From the NCBI RefSeq assembly GCF_047238305.1, contig NZ_JBDFMO010000001.1, forward strand, positions 4,030,001 through 4,094,000: a stretch of 64,000 nt of DNA, written 5' to 3'. The position numbers and the translations under genes were made by a program. Shown piece by piece: positions 50,637 to 59,460 of this stretch. The notes below the pieces were generated by a model. That model saw only the letters and a list, made by a program, of their open reading frames with translations. It had not been told where the DNA came from and did not search any database. The DNA is from Ferdinandcohnia sp047238305. Its GTDB lineage: Bacteria > Bacillota > Bacilli > Bacillales > Bacillaceae_L. Each line of letters begins with the position of its first letter. The stretch's first letter is position 1.

Positions 50637-51389
50637 TTATGCATCTTGATCCGTTAAGATGTATGGGCCATCCTGTGTGATCGCCAATGTGTGCTCATAT
50701 TGTGCGGATAGGCTTCCATCAATAGTTCGCGCTGTCCAGCCGTTTTTGTCCATAGTGGTCTGGTATCTACCGACATTCACCATTGGTTCAATTGTGAAAA
50801 CCATTCCTTCTTTTAAACGTAATCCTTTATTCGGAAGGCCATAGTGTAAAACTTGTGGCTCCTCATGCATTGTTGGTCCAATTCCATGTCCGATAAAATC
50901 ACGAACAACTGAGAATCCTTCGCCCTCTGTATAAGATTGGATCGCATGACCGATATCCCCAAGGCGATTTCCAATTACCGCTTGTTCAATTCCCTTATAC
51001 ATCGCTGTTTTTGTTACATCAAGAAGCTTTTCGGCTTTTGGTGAAATTTCTCCAACACCATATGACCAAGCAGAGTCAGCAAGTGCGCCGCCAAGGTTCA
51101 CCACCATATCGATGGTCACGATATCTCCACTTTTTAAAGGAGTTTTTCTTGGAAAGCCGTGACAAATTTCATCGTTAATGGATGCACATGTTGCATATTT
51201 ATAGCCCTTATAGCCCTTTTGTTCAGGCGTAGCACCATTCTTTTTAATAAAATCCTCAGCAAAGCTGTCAATCTCTAGACTTGTAATTCCAGGTTGAATC
51301 AGTTTGCGAATTTCCTTATGGCAAGCAGCTAAAATTTGTCCCGCTTCACGCATTAATTCAATTTCTCGTTTTGTCTTTAAATGAATCAT
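50637..51389 (-). CDS. mapB: type I methionine aminopeptidase (MapB-like)
   Basis: The enzyme removes the initiator methionine from new proteins. The 250-residue sequence holds the five metal ligands in the usual order: D in TIDMVVNLGG and DSAWSYGVG, H in IGHGIGPTMHEEP, E in FTIEPMV and E in QYEHTLAIT. The active-site histidine is in INDEICHGFP. Its length and sequence match YflG (MapB), the second B. subtilis Map, and not the ribosomal-operon Map. The ATG has AGGGTG upstream. It is not in a ribosomal operon here. Confidence 0.92.
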   Translation of the reverse strand: MIHLKTKREIELMREAGQILAACHKEIRKLIQPGITSLEIDSFAEDFIKKNGATPEQKGYKGYKYATCASINDEICHGFPRKTPLKSGDIVTIDMVVNLGGALADSAWSYGVGEISPKAEKLLDVTKTAMYKGIEQAVIGNRLGDIGHAIQSYTEGEGFSVVRDFIGHGIGPTMHEEPQVLHYGLPNKGLRLKEGMVFTIEPMVNVGRYQTTMDKNGWTARTIDGSLSAQYEHTLAITQDGPYILTDQDA

Positions 51390-51477
51390 GAAAACACCCT
51401 CAATTTCAGTTTGATGTTTTTATTATATCCTTTATAAAGGATTTTTGCATAAACTATAGTTTATTTGTAAAATTTCC

Positions 51478-51511
51478 ACAAAAAGGACTGTGGAACAACA
51501 CCCACAGTCCT
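51478..51511 (-). terminator. terminator after the M3 peptidase gene
   Basis: AGGACTGTGG and CCCACAGTCCT form a 10-bp stem followed by TTTTTG on the minus strand. Confidence 0.87.
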
Positions 51512-51517
51512 CATGTT

Positions 51518-53212
51518 TTACAGTTGCTTGTCGTCGACACTATTTAGCCAAGCTTCAATTTCACCTACGACAGATTGTACGGTTCCCTCTTCAAAAGGAG
51601 AAAGGAGATTTGCAACCTTCACTAGTTCCGTGAAAGGCTTGCTTCCACCTTGTTTGCAAAGGTGAATATAATCAGCCCATGCTTCCTCATGGTTTTCTCT
51701 TGATTTTTTCCAGAATTGGAACGCACAAATTTGCGCCAATGTATAGTCAATATAGTAGAATGCAGTCGTGTAAATATGGCTTTGACGCTGCCAGAATCCA
51801 CCTGCTTCTAAATACTCATTCCCATCATAATCACGGAATGGTAGGTATTTTTTCTCAATCTCTCTCCATGCTTTGTTTCGCTCAGCAGGAGCAGCATCTG
51901 GATTTTCATAAACAAAGTGCTGGAATTCATCTACTGCAACTCCATATGGTAAGAATAATAAGGCTTCACTTAAATGAGAAAACTTATATTTATCTGTATC
52001 TTCTTTAAAGAATAAATCCATCCATGGCCATGTGAAGAATTCCATACTCATCGAATGAATTTCAGCAGCCTCATATGTTGGCCAATTGTATTCAGGCACT
52101 TCGTAATGTCGGCTTGAGTAAACTTGGAAAGCATGCCCTGTTTCATGTGTTAACACATCGATATCCCCAGAAGTTCCATTAAAGTTTGAGAAGATAAATG
52201 GTGCTTGGTAATCGCTGATGTATGTGCAATAGCCTCCGCCAGCTTTCCCTTTTTTCGCAACTAAATCCATTAAATTCGTGTCAATCATGTAATTGAAGAA
52301 TTCTTTTGTTTCTTCAGATAGTTCTTCATACATTTTCTTCCCATTTTCGATGATCCATTCTGGGTCACCTTTTGGCACAGCATTACCAGATTTAAAGCTG
52401 AATGATTCATCATAGTATTTTAAGCTGTCCACACCAATACGTTCTGCTTGGCGTTCACGAAGCTTCACCGCTAATGGAACGATATGTTCCTTCACTTGGT
52501 TTCTGAAGTTTGCAACCATTTCTGCATTGTAATCGGTTCTTGATAGTCTCACATATGCAAGCTCAACGAAATTTTTATACCCAAGTTTATGAGCAATACG
52601 AGTACGAACTTTTACTAACTGATCATAAATATCATCAAATTTCTCTTGGTGTTCCTTGAAAAATGCAAAACGCACCTCATTTGCTTTTTTACGCATATCA
52701 CGATCTATTGATTCCGTAAACGGTTGTAACTGTGCTAGTGTGCGCTCTTCGCCTTCGAACATAATTTTTGCTGAGGCAACAAGCTTCGTATATTCAGATG
52801 AAAGCTTATTTTCCAATTGGAGATCTTCAACTACTTCTGGTGAAAAGGTTTTTAATTGTGTTTCTGCAAAATCAAAAAGCTGCTTGCCCCATTTGTTTTC
52901 TAACTCAGTACGAAATTTTGAATGAACAAGAGCATCGTAGTACTTAGTAGTTAAGCCTTGTACCAATGGTTGAATTTCATCAAGATAATCTTGTTCTTCC
53001 TTATAAAATTCATCATTCGTATCAACTGTATGTCTGATATAGCAAATGTTAAAAGCTGTATCAACAGTTCGTTGGATCGCAATGATTTCTTTCATTGCTT
53101 CATCTTGTGCAGCAGGTGTTGCCGCATTTTTAAATTTTTCGAGCGCGACATTAAATGATTGCTCCACTTCGTCCATGTTAGGACGGACATACTTAAAATC
53201 GTTAAAATTCAT
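51518..53212 (-). CDS. M3 family oligoendopeptidase
   Basis: The 564-residue protein is a cytoplasmic zinc oligopeptidase of the M3/PepF group. The zinc motif is HETGHAF (about residue 355, HExxH form), with the third ligand in the EAAEIHSMSMEF helix that follows. The N-terminal helical lobe reads NFNDFKYVRPNMDEVEQSFNVAL. It probably trims short peptides from protein turnover. The ATG follows GGGGAA. It stands alone between mapB and the 20-bp repeat array. Confidence 0.9.
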   Translation of the reverse strand: MNFNDFKYVRPNMDEVEQSFNVALEKFKNAATPAAQDEAMKEIIAIQRTVDTAFNICYIRHTVDTNDEFYKEEQDYLDEIQPLVQGLTTKYYDALVHSKFRTELENKWGKQLFDFAETQLKTFSPEVVEDLQLENKLSSEYTKLVASAKIMFEGEERTLAQLQPFTESIDRDMRKKANEVRFAFFKEHQEKFDDIYDQLVKVRTRIAHKLGYKNFVELAYVRLSRTDYNAEMVANFRNQVKEHIVPLAVKLRERQAERIGVDSLKYYDESFSFKSGNAVPKGDPEWIIENGKKMYEELSEETKEFFNYMIDTNLMDLVAKKGKAGGGYCTYISDYQAPFIFSNFNGTSGDIDVLTHETGHAFQVYSSRHYEVPEYNWPTYEAAEIHSMSMEFFTWPWMDLFFKEDTDKYKFSHLSEALLFLPYGVAVDEFQHFVYENPDAAPAERNKAWREIEKKYLPFRDYDGNEYLEAGGFWQRQSHIYTTAFYYIDYTLAQICAFQFWKKSRENHEEAWADYIHLCKQGGSKPFTELVKVANLLSPFEEGTVQSVVGEIEAWLNSVDDKQL

Positions 53213-53395
53213 AGAAGGTTCCCCTTTTCAATAAGAGATTAGAAAATATGTATACTCTTTCATTGTAAACCACTCCTACATAATTTTTCCACTACAAAAC
53301 CTTCGAGAGAAATTGATAAGTTTCGCTAAAATTTTCGCGTTGATTGTCGATATAAAGAATAGTAGAATTTTAGATTCGAAACATATTTCGCAGAT

Positions 53396-53606
53396 TTGCG
53401 TCTATGACCAGATTATTGCATCGAGTCAAGAAAATTTGCGCCGATAGCCAAATTCTTGCGTTGATTCACGCATTTTTGCGTCTATAGCCGGATTTTTGCG
53501 TTGATTCACGCATTTTTGCGTCTATAGCCGGATTTTTGCGTCGAATCTCGAAAATTTGCGTCCACAGCAAAATTTCTGCGTCGATTCACACGAATTTGCG
53601 TCTTTA
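53396..53606 (+). repeat. 20-bp-period tandem array upstream of motA
   Basis: The base block TTGCG (once TTGCA) ends at exactly 20-bp intervals from 53400 to 53600, eleven units. Unit types include TTTGCGTCTATAGCC and TTGCGTTGATTCACG, so a 40-bp order is also visible. It ends about 45 bases before the motA start. A looser earlier copy is at 53331-53340. The remaining 53213-53395 gap shows no other signal. Confidence 0.93.
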
Positions 53607-53650
53607 AACACTATTCACATAACAACGTATGAAAGCATAGGTGATACAAT

Positions 53651-54442
53651 TTGGATAAATCGTCATTAATAGGAGTCATTCTTGGTTTAATCGCAATATT
53701 TGTAGGTATGGTTTTAAAAGGCGTTCCACTTTCAGCATTAATTAATCCTGCTGCCTTTTTGATCATTATTTTAGGAACCATTGCAGCCGTAACTATCGCA
53801 TTCCCAACCAGTGAATTAAAAAGGGTGCCACAGTTATTCGGAGTCCTTTTCAAAGAAAAAAAGATGTTAAGTGTTGAAGAACTGATTCCAATGTTCTCAA
53901 ATTGGGCTACTGTTGCCCGTAAGGAAGGACTTTTAGCACTTGAGGTAAAAGTCGCGGAAGTTGAAGATCCCTTTTTGAAAAACGGATTAAGTATGGCAGT
54001 TGATGGACAAAGTGCTGAATTTATCCGCGATGTCATGACAGAAGAAATTGAAGCAATCGAAGAAAGACATGCTTCAGGTGCATCAATTTTCTCACAAGCT
54101 GGAACATATGCACCAACACTTGGGGTATTGGGAGCTGTTTTAGGTCTGATTGCTGCATTGGGGCATATGGACGATACCGATGCACTTGGAGAAGCGATCG
54201 CAGCCGCGTTCGTTGCAACAATGCTGGGGATTTTCACAGGATATGTGCTATGGCACCCATTCGCAAATAAATTAAAACAAAAATCAAAGCAAGAAATTAA
54301 AATTAAAGAAGTCATGATCGAAGGCGTCTTATCCGTTCTTGAAGGCCAATCACCACGTGCAATCGAACAAAAGCTTTCAATGTATCTTTCAAATAAAGAC
54401 CGCGGGAATGTTTTGACTGAAGGTGAAATGATAGATGGCTAG
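53651..54442 (+). CDS. motA: flagellar stator protein MotA
   Basis: MotA forms the proton-driven stator around the flagellar motor with MotB. The 263-residue protein has four membrane segments and the cytoplasmic loop with conserved charged residues, including LKRVPQLFGVLFKEKKML and SQAGTYAPTLGVLGAVLGLIAAL in the third segment. Start is a TTG after a weak AGGTGA. It overlaps motB by 8 bases. It is similar along its length to B. subtilis MotA as I recall it. No clear sigma-D promoter was found, which is unlike the B. subtilis operon; the 20-bp array occupies the region where one would expect it. Confidence 0.95.
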   Translation: MDKSSLIGVILGLIAIFVGMVLKGVPLSALINPAAFLIIILGTIAAVTIAFPTSELKRVPQLFGVLFKEKKMLSVEELIPMFSNWATVARKEGLLALEVKVAEVEDPFLKNGLSMAVDGQSAEFIRDVMTEEIEAIEERHASGASIFSQAGTYAPTLGVLGAVLGLIAALGHMDDTDALGEAIAAAFVATMLGIFTGYVLWHPFANKLKQKSKQEIKIKEVMIEGVLSVLEGQSPRAIEQKLSMYLSNKDRGNVLTEGEMIDG

Positions 54443-55175
54443 AAGAAGGCGAAAATCAAAACACGATGAGCATATGGATGAATCATGGTTGGTGCCTTAT
54501 GCGGATATACTGACATTATTGCTCGCGCTGTTCATTGTACTATTTGCTGCAAGTAATGTAGATGTTCAGAAATTTCAAAAGCTTGCAAGCTCCTTTAACA
54601 ATGTCTTTAGGGGGGGTACCTCTTTTTTAGAATATGAGAGTCCAGTACCTGTTGAAATTGATCATGCAGCGATTGATAATGAAAAAGAAAAAGAAAAACA
54701 GGAACAAGAAGAACTAAAAGAATTACAAAAAAAGATTAATAACTACATTACGGAGAATGGGTTAGATTTAAGTCTCAAAACTCGTTTAGCTGATGAAGGT
54801 TTGCTCGTTACAATTCAGGATGGTGCATTCTTTGACCCCGGAAGTGCTGACGTGAGACTTGATGATGTTAAGCTAGCACGTGAAATTTCGGAACTATTAG
54901 TAATGAACCCACCCCGAAATATCATTGTGAGTGGGCATACCGATACGGTTCCAATGAATAATCATGAATTTAAAAGCAACTGGCATTTAAGTGTCATGCG
55001 TGCGGTTAATTTTATGAGTCTCTTATTGGAAAATAAAAAGCTTGACCCGCGACTATTTAGTGCTCGTGGCCTCGGTGAATATGAGCCCGTTGCCACTAAC
55101 GAAACAGCAGAAGGACGAAAACTGAATCGACGGGTTGAAGTACTCATCCAGCCAAACGTCGAACAGCCAAAATAA
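54435..55175 (+). CDS. motB: flagellar stator protein MotB
   Basis: MotB anchors the stator to peptidoglycan. The 246-residue protein has a cytoplasmic N-terminus, one membrane segment with the proton-binding aspartate in SWLVPYADILTLLLALFIVLFA (about residue 24), a plug and linker, and the C-terminal OmpA-like domain (IIVSGHTDTVPM, NRRVEVLIQP). The Asp of YADIL is kept, so proton drive is expected. It ends with a strong terminator. No che or fli genes are near, which is normal for Bacillus motAB. Confidence 0.95.
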   Translation: MARRRRKSKHDEHMDESWLVPYADILTLLLALFIVLFAASNVDVQKFQKLASSFNNVFRGGTSFLEYESPVPVEIDHAAIDNEKEKEKQEQEELKELQKKINNYITENGLDLSLKTRLADEGLLVTIQDGAFFDPGSADVRLDDVKLAREISELLVMNPPRNIIVSGHTDTVPMNNHEFKSNWHLSVMRAVNFMSLLLENKKLDPRLFSARGLGEYEPVATNETAEGRKLNRRVEVLIQPNVEQPK

Positions 55176-55198
55176 TCTCGCCAAAAGGCGGAAATAGG

Positions 55199-55236
55199 AA
55201 TGCCCACGGAAATATTTCATCCGTGGGCATTTTATT
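55199..55236. terminator. terminator between convergent motB and the phosphatase gene
   Basis: AATGCCCACGG and CCGTGGGCATT form a perfect 11-bp stem with an 11-base loop and a T-rich tail on both sides. Confidence 0.88.
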
Positions 55237-56800
55237 ACCAAATTACTTTCCAATTGTCATCTACAGTGGCTTCGATATTACCTCTTTCAAGGATATAATT
55301 AGCAATCAACTCTGACATATCGAGTGGAATATCCTTAATAATTGGCTTATCCTTGAACATTGCATAATCCCCACCACCACCTGCACGGTAGTTGTTCATG
55401 ACAACATCATACTCTCCATCTAGTTCAATTGGTTCACCGTTAAAGGTTAACTTGACGACACGCTCTCCAATTGGCTTTGAAATATCAAAAATATAGCTAA
55501 TCCCTTCCCACATATCATAATTGTAATGCTGTGGTTTTGGTGTTGTGAAGGAAGGATTTACGGTGATATCACCTTTTTCAAGCATAAAATAGCTCGCACT
55601 TCTTTCCAATGCTTCCTTCATGTCCTTGCCGCTAATTCGTACGACCGCTAACGTGTTTGGATAAATATAATTGGAAACAACGTCTCTCATTGTTATATTT
55701 GATGGAAATCCTTTTGTGACATTATTAAATAGAGCGGTATTTGAAATTGACACCTTGGCAACATCCATCTGTACTTTATTAATAAATTCAACGAGAGCAT
55801 TGTCCTTTAGGCGTGCTTTTAATGGATCATCAATTGTCATATTTCCAATTACCTGACCGATTGGTTGATCCAACCACTCCTGTGTTTCAGTTTCATATTC
55901 TTTTACTATCTGAAGAGAGCAATCGTCAGCTTCTATTTCACTTACTAAAATGAGTTCAGGTTTTGAATCTGAAATCGTCCACCTGTCATCATTCTTCGTA
56001 AGTGATAGTGTGACTTTCCCTATTGCTTGACCATTAAAGCTAGGCTGCAGGATCGGCACACCGTTTACTTTACCGGCAAGTGAACGGTGTTGATGACCAG
56101 TTAATAAGAGGTCAATTCCCTCAATTTCCTGACAAATTCGATACCCCTGGTTTTCACCTGTCTGTTTTTCAGTAGGTTCACCTGTATCAAGATCAGCTTC
56201 AAATCCCCCATGGTAGGAAACAATCATGAGGTCTGGATTTTCTTCATTGCGAATGTAATCCACCCATTTTTTCGTGGATTCAAACGCATCTTCAAAGGTT
56301 AATCCTTTGATATGTTCAGGATTTTCCCAATTTGGGATATAGTGAGTGGTCACACCAAGAATCGCAGCCTTTATTCCTTCCTCAAGTTCAACCATGATAT
56401 AGGGCTTGCCAATAAAAGGCTCCCCTTTTTCATTTAAAATATTTGCAGAAAGCCATGGAAAAGTAGATTCATTTATCGCTTGCTGCAATACTTTCATTCC
56501 ATAATTGAACTCATGATTTCCAATGACTGCTGCATCATAGTTTAAATCATTTAATAATGTAATCATTGGATTTTGTTTATGACTATTTGATCGTACATAA
56601 TGATAGGTTAAAGGAGTTCCTTGAATTAAATCTCCATTATCGATAACGATTGTGTTCTTATTCCGACTTCTCTCTTGTTTAATGACGGTTGCGATTTTTG
56701 CAAGACCAAGCCCAGCAGCTTCATTACTCCCATAATTAATTGGAAAAATATTGCCGTGAACATCACTCGTTTCTAGAATTGTAATTGTCATAGATTTCAT
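55235..56800 (-). CDS. 5'-nucleotidase / bifunctional metallophosphatase family
   Basis: The 521-residue protein has an N-terminal calcineurin-like phosphatase domain with the usual metal motifs: TSDVHGN, DNGDLIQGTPLTYH, GNHEFNYG, SYHGGFEAD and LTGHQHRS. The C-terminal 5'-nucleotidase domain begins about residue 310 and has RISGKDMKEALERSASYF. There is no signal peptide, so it acts in the cytoplasm, unlike many secreted members. The ATG at 56800 follows GAGGTAA. It lies downstream of the phn operon; a shared role in phosphate salvage is plausible. A terminator lies between it and phnE. Confidence 0.85.
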   Translation of the reverse strand: MKSMTITILETSDVHGNIFPINYGSNEAAGLGLAKIATVIKQERSRNKNTIVIDNGDLIQGTPLTYHYVRSNSHKQNPMITLLNDLNYDAAVIGNHEFNYGMKVLQQAINESTFPWLSANILNEKGEPFIGKPYIMVELEEGIKAAILGVTTHYIPNWENPEHIKGLTFEDAFESTKKWVDYIRNEENPDLMIVSYHGGFEADLDTGEPTEKQTGENQGYRICQEIEGIDLLLTGHQHRSLAGKVNGVPILQPSFNGQAIGKVTLSLTKNDDRWTISDSKPELILVSEIEADDCSLQIVKEYETETQEWLDQPIGQVIGNMTIDDPLKARLKDNALVEFINKVQMDVAKVSISNTALFNNVTKGFPSNITMRDVVSNYIYPNTLAVVRISGKDMKEALERSASYFMLEKGDITVNPSFTTPKPQHYNYDMWEGISYIFDISKPIGERVVKLTFNGEPIELDGEYDVVMNNYRAGGGGDYAMFKDKPIIKDIPLDMSELIANYILERGNIEATVDDNWKVIW

Positions 56801-56887
56801 CTTTGTTACCTCGTTTGTATAGGATCCATCTTTAGTATACACAAATTTACCAATTAAGCGTGAACGAAAAACATACACTTTTATATA

Positions 56888-56919
56888 AAACAGCACTTCT
56901 CAATACAAGAAGTGCTGTT
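56888..56919 (-). terminator. terminator after the phn operon
   Basis: AACAGCACTTCT and AGAAGTGCTGTT form a perfect 12-bp stem with a 7-base loop, followed by TTTTATA on the minus strand. Confidence 0.8.
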
Positions 56920-56928
56920 TCTCCACAT

Positions 56929-57723
56929 TTAGACGATTTTACTACGAATTTTTCCACTGATTGCATCAATGATTGTTACAACAATAATAATGATGATTAA
57001 CATCATCCCAACCTGCTCCCAGTTACGTTGCATGGATGCAATAAGTAATGGGGCACCAATACCTCCCGCACCAACTATACCAAGGATTGTTGACGCACGA
57101 ACATCGACTTCGAAACGGTACATCGCATAGTTTGAAAACTGTGGAATGATTTGTGGAATAACTCCAAACCAAATCACTTGAATTCGGTTTGCACCGTTTG
57201 CTTTTAATGCTTCAAGTACTTTCATATCAATAGATTCGACTACTTCCGAATACAGCTTCCCAAGCATCCCAATGGAATGGATTCCAACTGCTAAAACACC
57301 TGCATAAGGGCCAATGCCGACAGCCGCAACGAAAATAATTGCAAGCATAATTTCTGGGAATGCACGAATTCCATTTAAAATCCATTTTCCGATGGTTGAG
57401 ACCTTTGAAATATTTCTCGCAGCTAAAAACCCGAATGGAATAGCTAATACAGCTGCAATAAGTGTACCCGCATATGCAATCAGAATAGATTCTAACATGT
57501 AATAGGCATATTCAGGAATTTTCGCGTGAATTTCTGGCATAAAGAATGGATCCCAGAAAAGTCTCTTAAATATGGTCATCGGGCTCAAGACTGATCCACG
57601 ATAGGATAAATCTGTCATTGTAAATGCAATATAATATAAATAGAGTAAGACAAGTGAAATAACGACAATCTTCCATCGTCCTTTTTTTGCTGGTGGTTTT
57701 AAAAATTGCGCTCCTTTTTGCAT
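56929..57723 (-). CDS. phnE: phosphonate-type ABC transporter permease PhnE (second copy)
   Basis: The 264-residue membrane protein is a PhnE-type permease with six segments. The EAA-like loop reads EALKANGANRIQVIWFGVIPQIIPQFSNY (about residue 175), followed by RASTILGIVGAGGIGAPLLIA. Its ATG overlaps the stop of the first phnE (TAATG), so both are translated together. The two permeases probably form the membrane channel as a heterodimer, as in other phnC-D-E-E operons. The substrate may be phosphonate or phosphite. Confidence 0.92.
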   Translation of the reverse strand: MQKGAQFLKPPAKKGRWKIVVISLVLLYLYYIAFTMTDLSYRGSVLSPMTIFKRLFWDPFFMPEIHAKIPEYAYYMLESILIAYAGTLIAAVLAIPFGFLAARNISKVSTIGKWILNGIRAFPEIMLAIIFVAAVGIGPYAGVLAVGIHSIGMLGKLYSEVVESIDMKVLEALKANGANRIQVIWFGVIPQIIPQFSNYAMYRFEVDVRASTILGIVGAGGIGAPLLIASMQRNWEQVGMMLIIIIIVVTIIDAISGKIRSKIV

Positions 57724-58532
57724 TACATCAATCGCTCCCTTACTCGGTTACTGATAAAGTCAATAATCGTAACCGCTATAAAAGTCATGATGACAATTGT
57801 AGATACATTGTCAAAATTAAACATCGCTAATTGTTTTTTAAGGATTAAACCAATACCACCAGCACCTACAAATCCTAGAACAACAGAGGCACGAACATTA
57901 ATTTCTAATACATATAATGAATATGATGTAAAATGTGGCATAATTTGCGGTAATACACCGTACCAGATGACTTGAACAATATTACCACCCGTTGCCCGAA
58001 TCGCCTCTAATGGATTCGGATCAATCGCTTCAATGGTTTCACTGATCAATTTCGCAAGAATACCAACTGAAAAGATAAAAAGAGCTAATACACCGGCTAA
58101 TGCGCCAATACCCACTATTGCTACTAAAATAACAGCCAAAATCAACTCAGGAATCGTACGTAAGATATTTAAAAAGAAACGAAAAACTTTATAAAAAACT
58201 TTATTTTTGTTAATGTTTGCTGCAGCGAAAAAGCTAATTGGCAATGCTACAATGGCTGATAAAGTTGTACTTAAAAAGGCCATATTCCAAGTTTCAATTA
58301 AACTTGAAAGCACAGTATCCGCGTAACCTAGATTAGGTGGGAATAAATCCTTTACGATAAAATCAATAACAATTGGCATTCCTTTTATAATTTCATCCGG
58401 ATAGGCTTCAGTAAAAACTGCTGAAACAATATATAAAACGATAATTACAGCTAATATACTTCCAATTGTTGCTTTTGCCCGCATTGTCACAACAGGAATT
58501 TTTTTATTCAAGGAGTCCACTTGTTTACTCAT
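57723..58532 (-). CDS. phnE: phosphonate-type ABC transporter permease PhnE (first copy)
   Basis: The 269-residue permease has six segments with ATGGNIVQVIWYGVLPQIMPHFTSY as EAA loop and RASVVLGFVGAGGIGLILKK after it. The start ATG at 58532, 8 bases after CGGGAG, overlaps the end of phnC by 8 bases; an alternative longer frame of 292 residues would overlap phnC by 77 bases and is rejected. It is closely related to the following phnE, so the pair arose by duplication. Confidence 0.9.
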   Translation of the reverse strand: MSKQVDSLNKKIPVVTMRAKATIGSILAVIIVLYIVSAVFTEAYPDEIIKGMPIVIDFIVKDLFPPNLGYADTVLSSLIETWNMAFLSTTLSAIVALPISFFAAANINKNKVFYKVFRFFLNILRTIPELILAVILVAIVGIGALAGVLALFIFSVGILAKLISETIEAIDPNPLEAIRATGGNIVQVIWYGVLPQIMPHFTSYSLYVLEINVRASVVLGFVGAGGIGLILKKQLAMFNFDNVSTIVIMTFIAVTIIDFISNRVRERLM

Positions 58533-59301
58533 CATCAACACTCCCGCGCATATCTCCATCCTTAATTGGACGACCATATATTTGCTCAAATGTTTTTTCA
58601 TTCACGGTAGATGCAGGACCATCAAACACAATTTCACCAGCCCTCATCCCGATAATGCGATCAGCATATTCCATGGCCATATCAATAAAGTGAAGGTTAA
58701 CAATGGTCGTAATCCCTAGTTCTTGATTGATTCTTTTTAAGTCTCTCATCACGACATGTGAAGTTGGAGGGTCAAGACTTGCTACAGGCTCGTCAGCTAA
58801 AATAACATTTGGCTTTTGTGTCAAAGCTCGTGCAATACTTACACGTTGTTGTTGTCCCCCACTCAGTTGGTCAGCACGTGTGTATGCTTTTTCTTCAATT
58901 CCTACACGCTCCAAGTTAGTTAATGCCAACTCTTTATCTTCCGTAGAGAAAAGACCTAATAAACTTTTAAAAGTTCCAATATGTCCAAGTCTGCCTGTCA
59001 ATACATTCCGAAGAACAGACATACGATTTACAAGATTATAGTTTTGGAAGATCATCCCAATATTTGTACGTAGTTTTTTAAGTTCTCTTTCCTTAAATTT
59101 CAAGGTGTTCTTGCCATCTATAATTAACTCTCCTTCAGTAGGTTTAACCAATTGGTTAATACTTCTGATAAAAGTGGATTTTCCAGCGCCAGATAAACCA
59201 ACTACAACTACAAATTCACCAGGATTAATGGTAACATTAATATTTTTTAACCCCTGATGCCCATTTGGATAAGTTAAAGAAACATTTTTAAATTCAATCA
59301 T
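58525..59301 (-). CDS. phnC: phosphonate-type ABC transporter ATPase PhnC
   Basis: The 258-residue ATPase has Walker A GLSGAGKST (about residue 36), signature LSGGQQQRVSIA (about 145), Walker B VILADEPVASLD, and the switch histidine in IVNLHFIDMA. Sequence such as RTNIGMIFQNYNLVNRMSVLRNVLTGRLG is typical of PhnC. It is preceded by a terminator between phnD and phnC, so its level should be lower than that of the binding protein. Confidence 0.93.
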   Translation of the reverse strand: MIEFKNVSLTYPNGHQGLKNINVTINPGEFVVVVGLSGAGKSTFIRSINQLVKPTEGELIIDGKNTLKFKERELKKLRTNIGMIFQNYNLVNRMSVLRNVLTGRLGHIGTFKSLLGLFSTEDKELALTNLERVGIEEKAYTRADQLSGGQQQRVSIARALTQKPNVILADEPVASLDPPTSHVVMRDLKRINQELGITTIVNLHFIDMAMEYADRIIGMRAGEIVFDGPASTVNEKTFEQIYGRPIKDGDMRGSVDDE

Positions 59302-59392
59302 TGTCTTGCTCCTTTACGTTCATTAAAAATCTACTTGCTACTTGTATGATGTTCATTAACTTGTTCAACAAAATTTCAAGAAAAATCCTCTT

Positions 59393-59424
59393 AAAAAAAG
59401 AGAGAAGATGTCTCCTCTCTCTTT
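59393..59424 (-). terminator. intra-operon terminator between phnD and phnC
   Basis: AAAGAGAG and CTCTCTTT form a stem followed by seven T residues on the minus strand. It lies 37 bases after the phnD stop, in the same transcript as phnC and phnE. It probably limits read-through and raises phnD over the rest. Confidence 0.75.
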
Positions 59425-59460
59425 ATACTTTTTATTAGGTAATAAGAATAAATGCCTTTA

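Noticed and set aside
53396..53606. Possible origin-type iteron array.
   Set aside because: The 20-bp step resembles iterons, but there is no rep or dnaA gene, no DnaA box cluster, and the same family occurs upstream of an unrelated gene.
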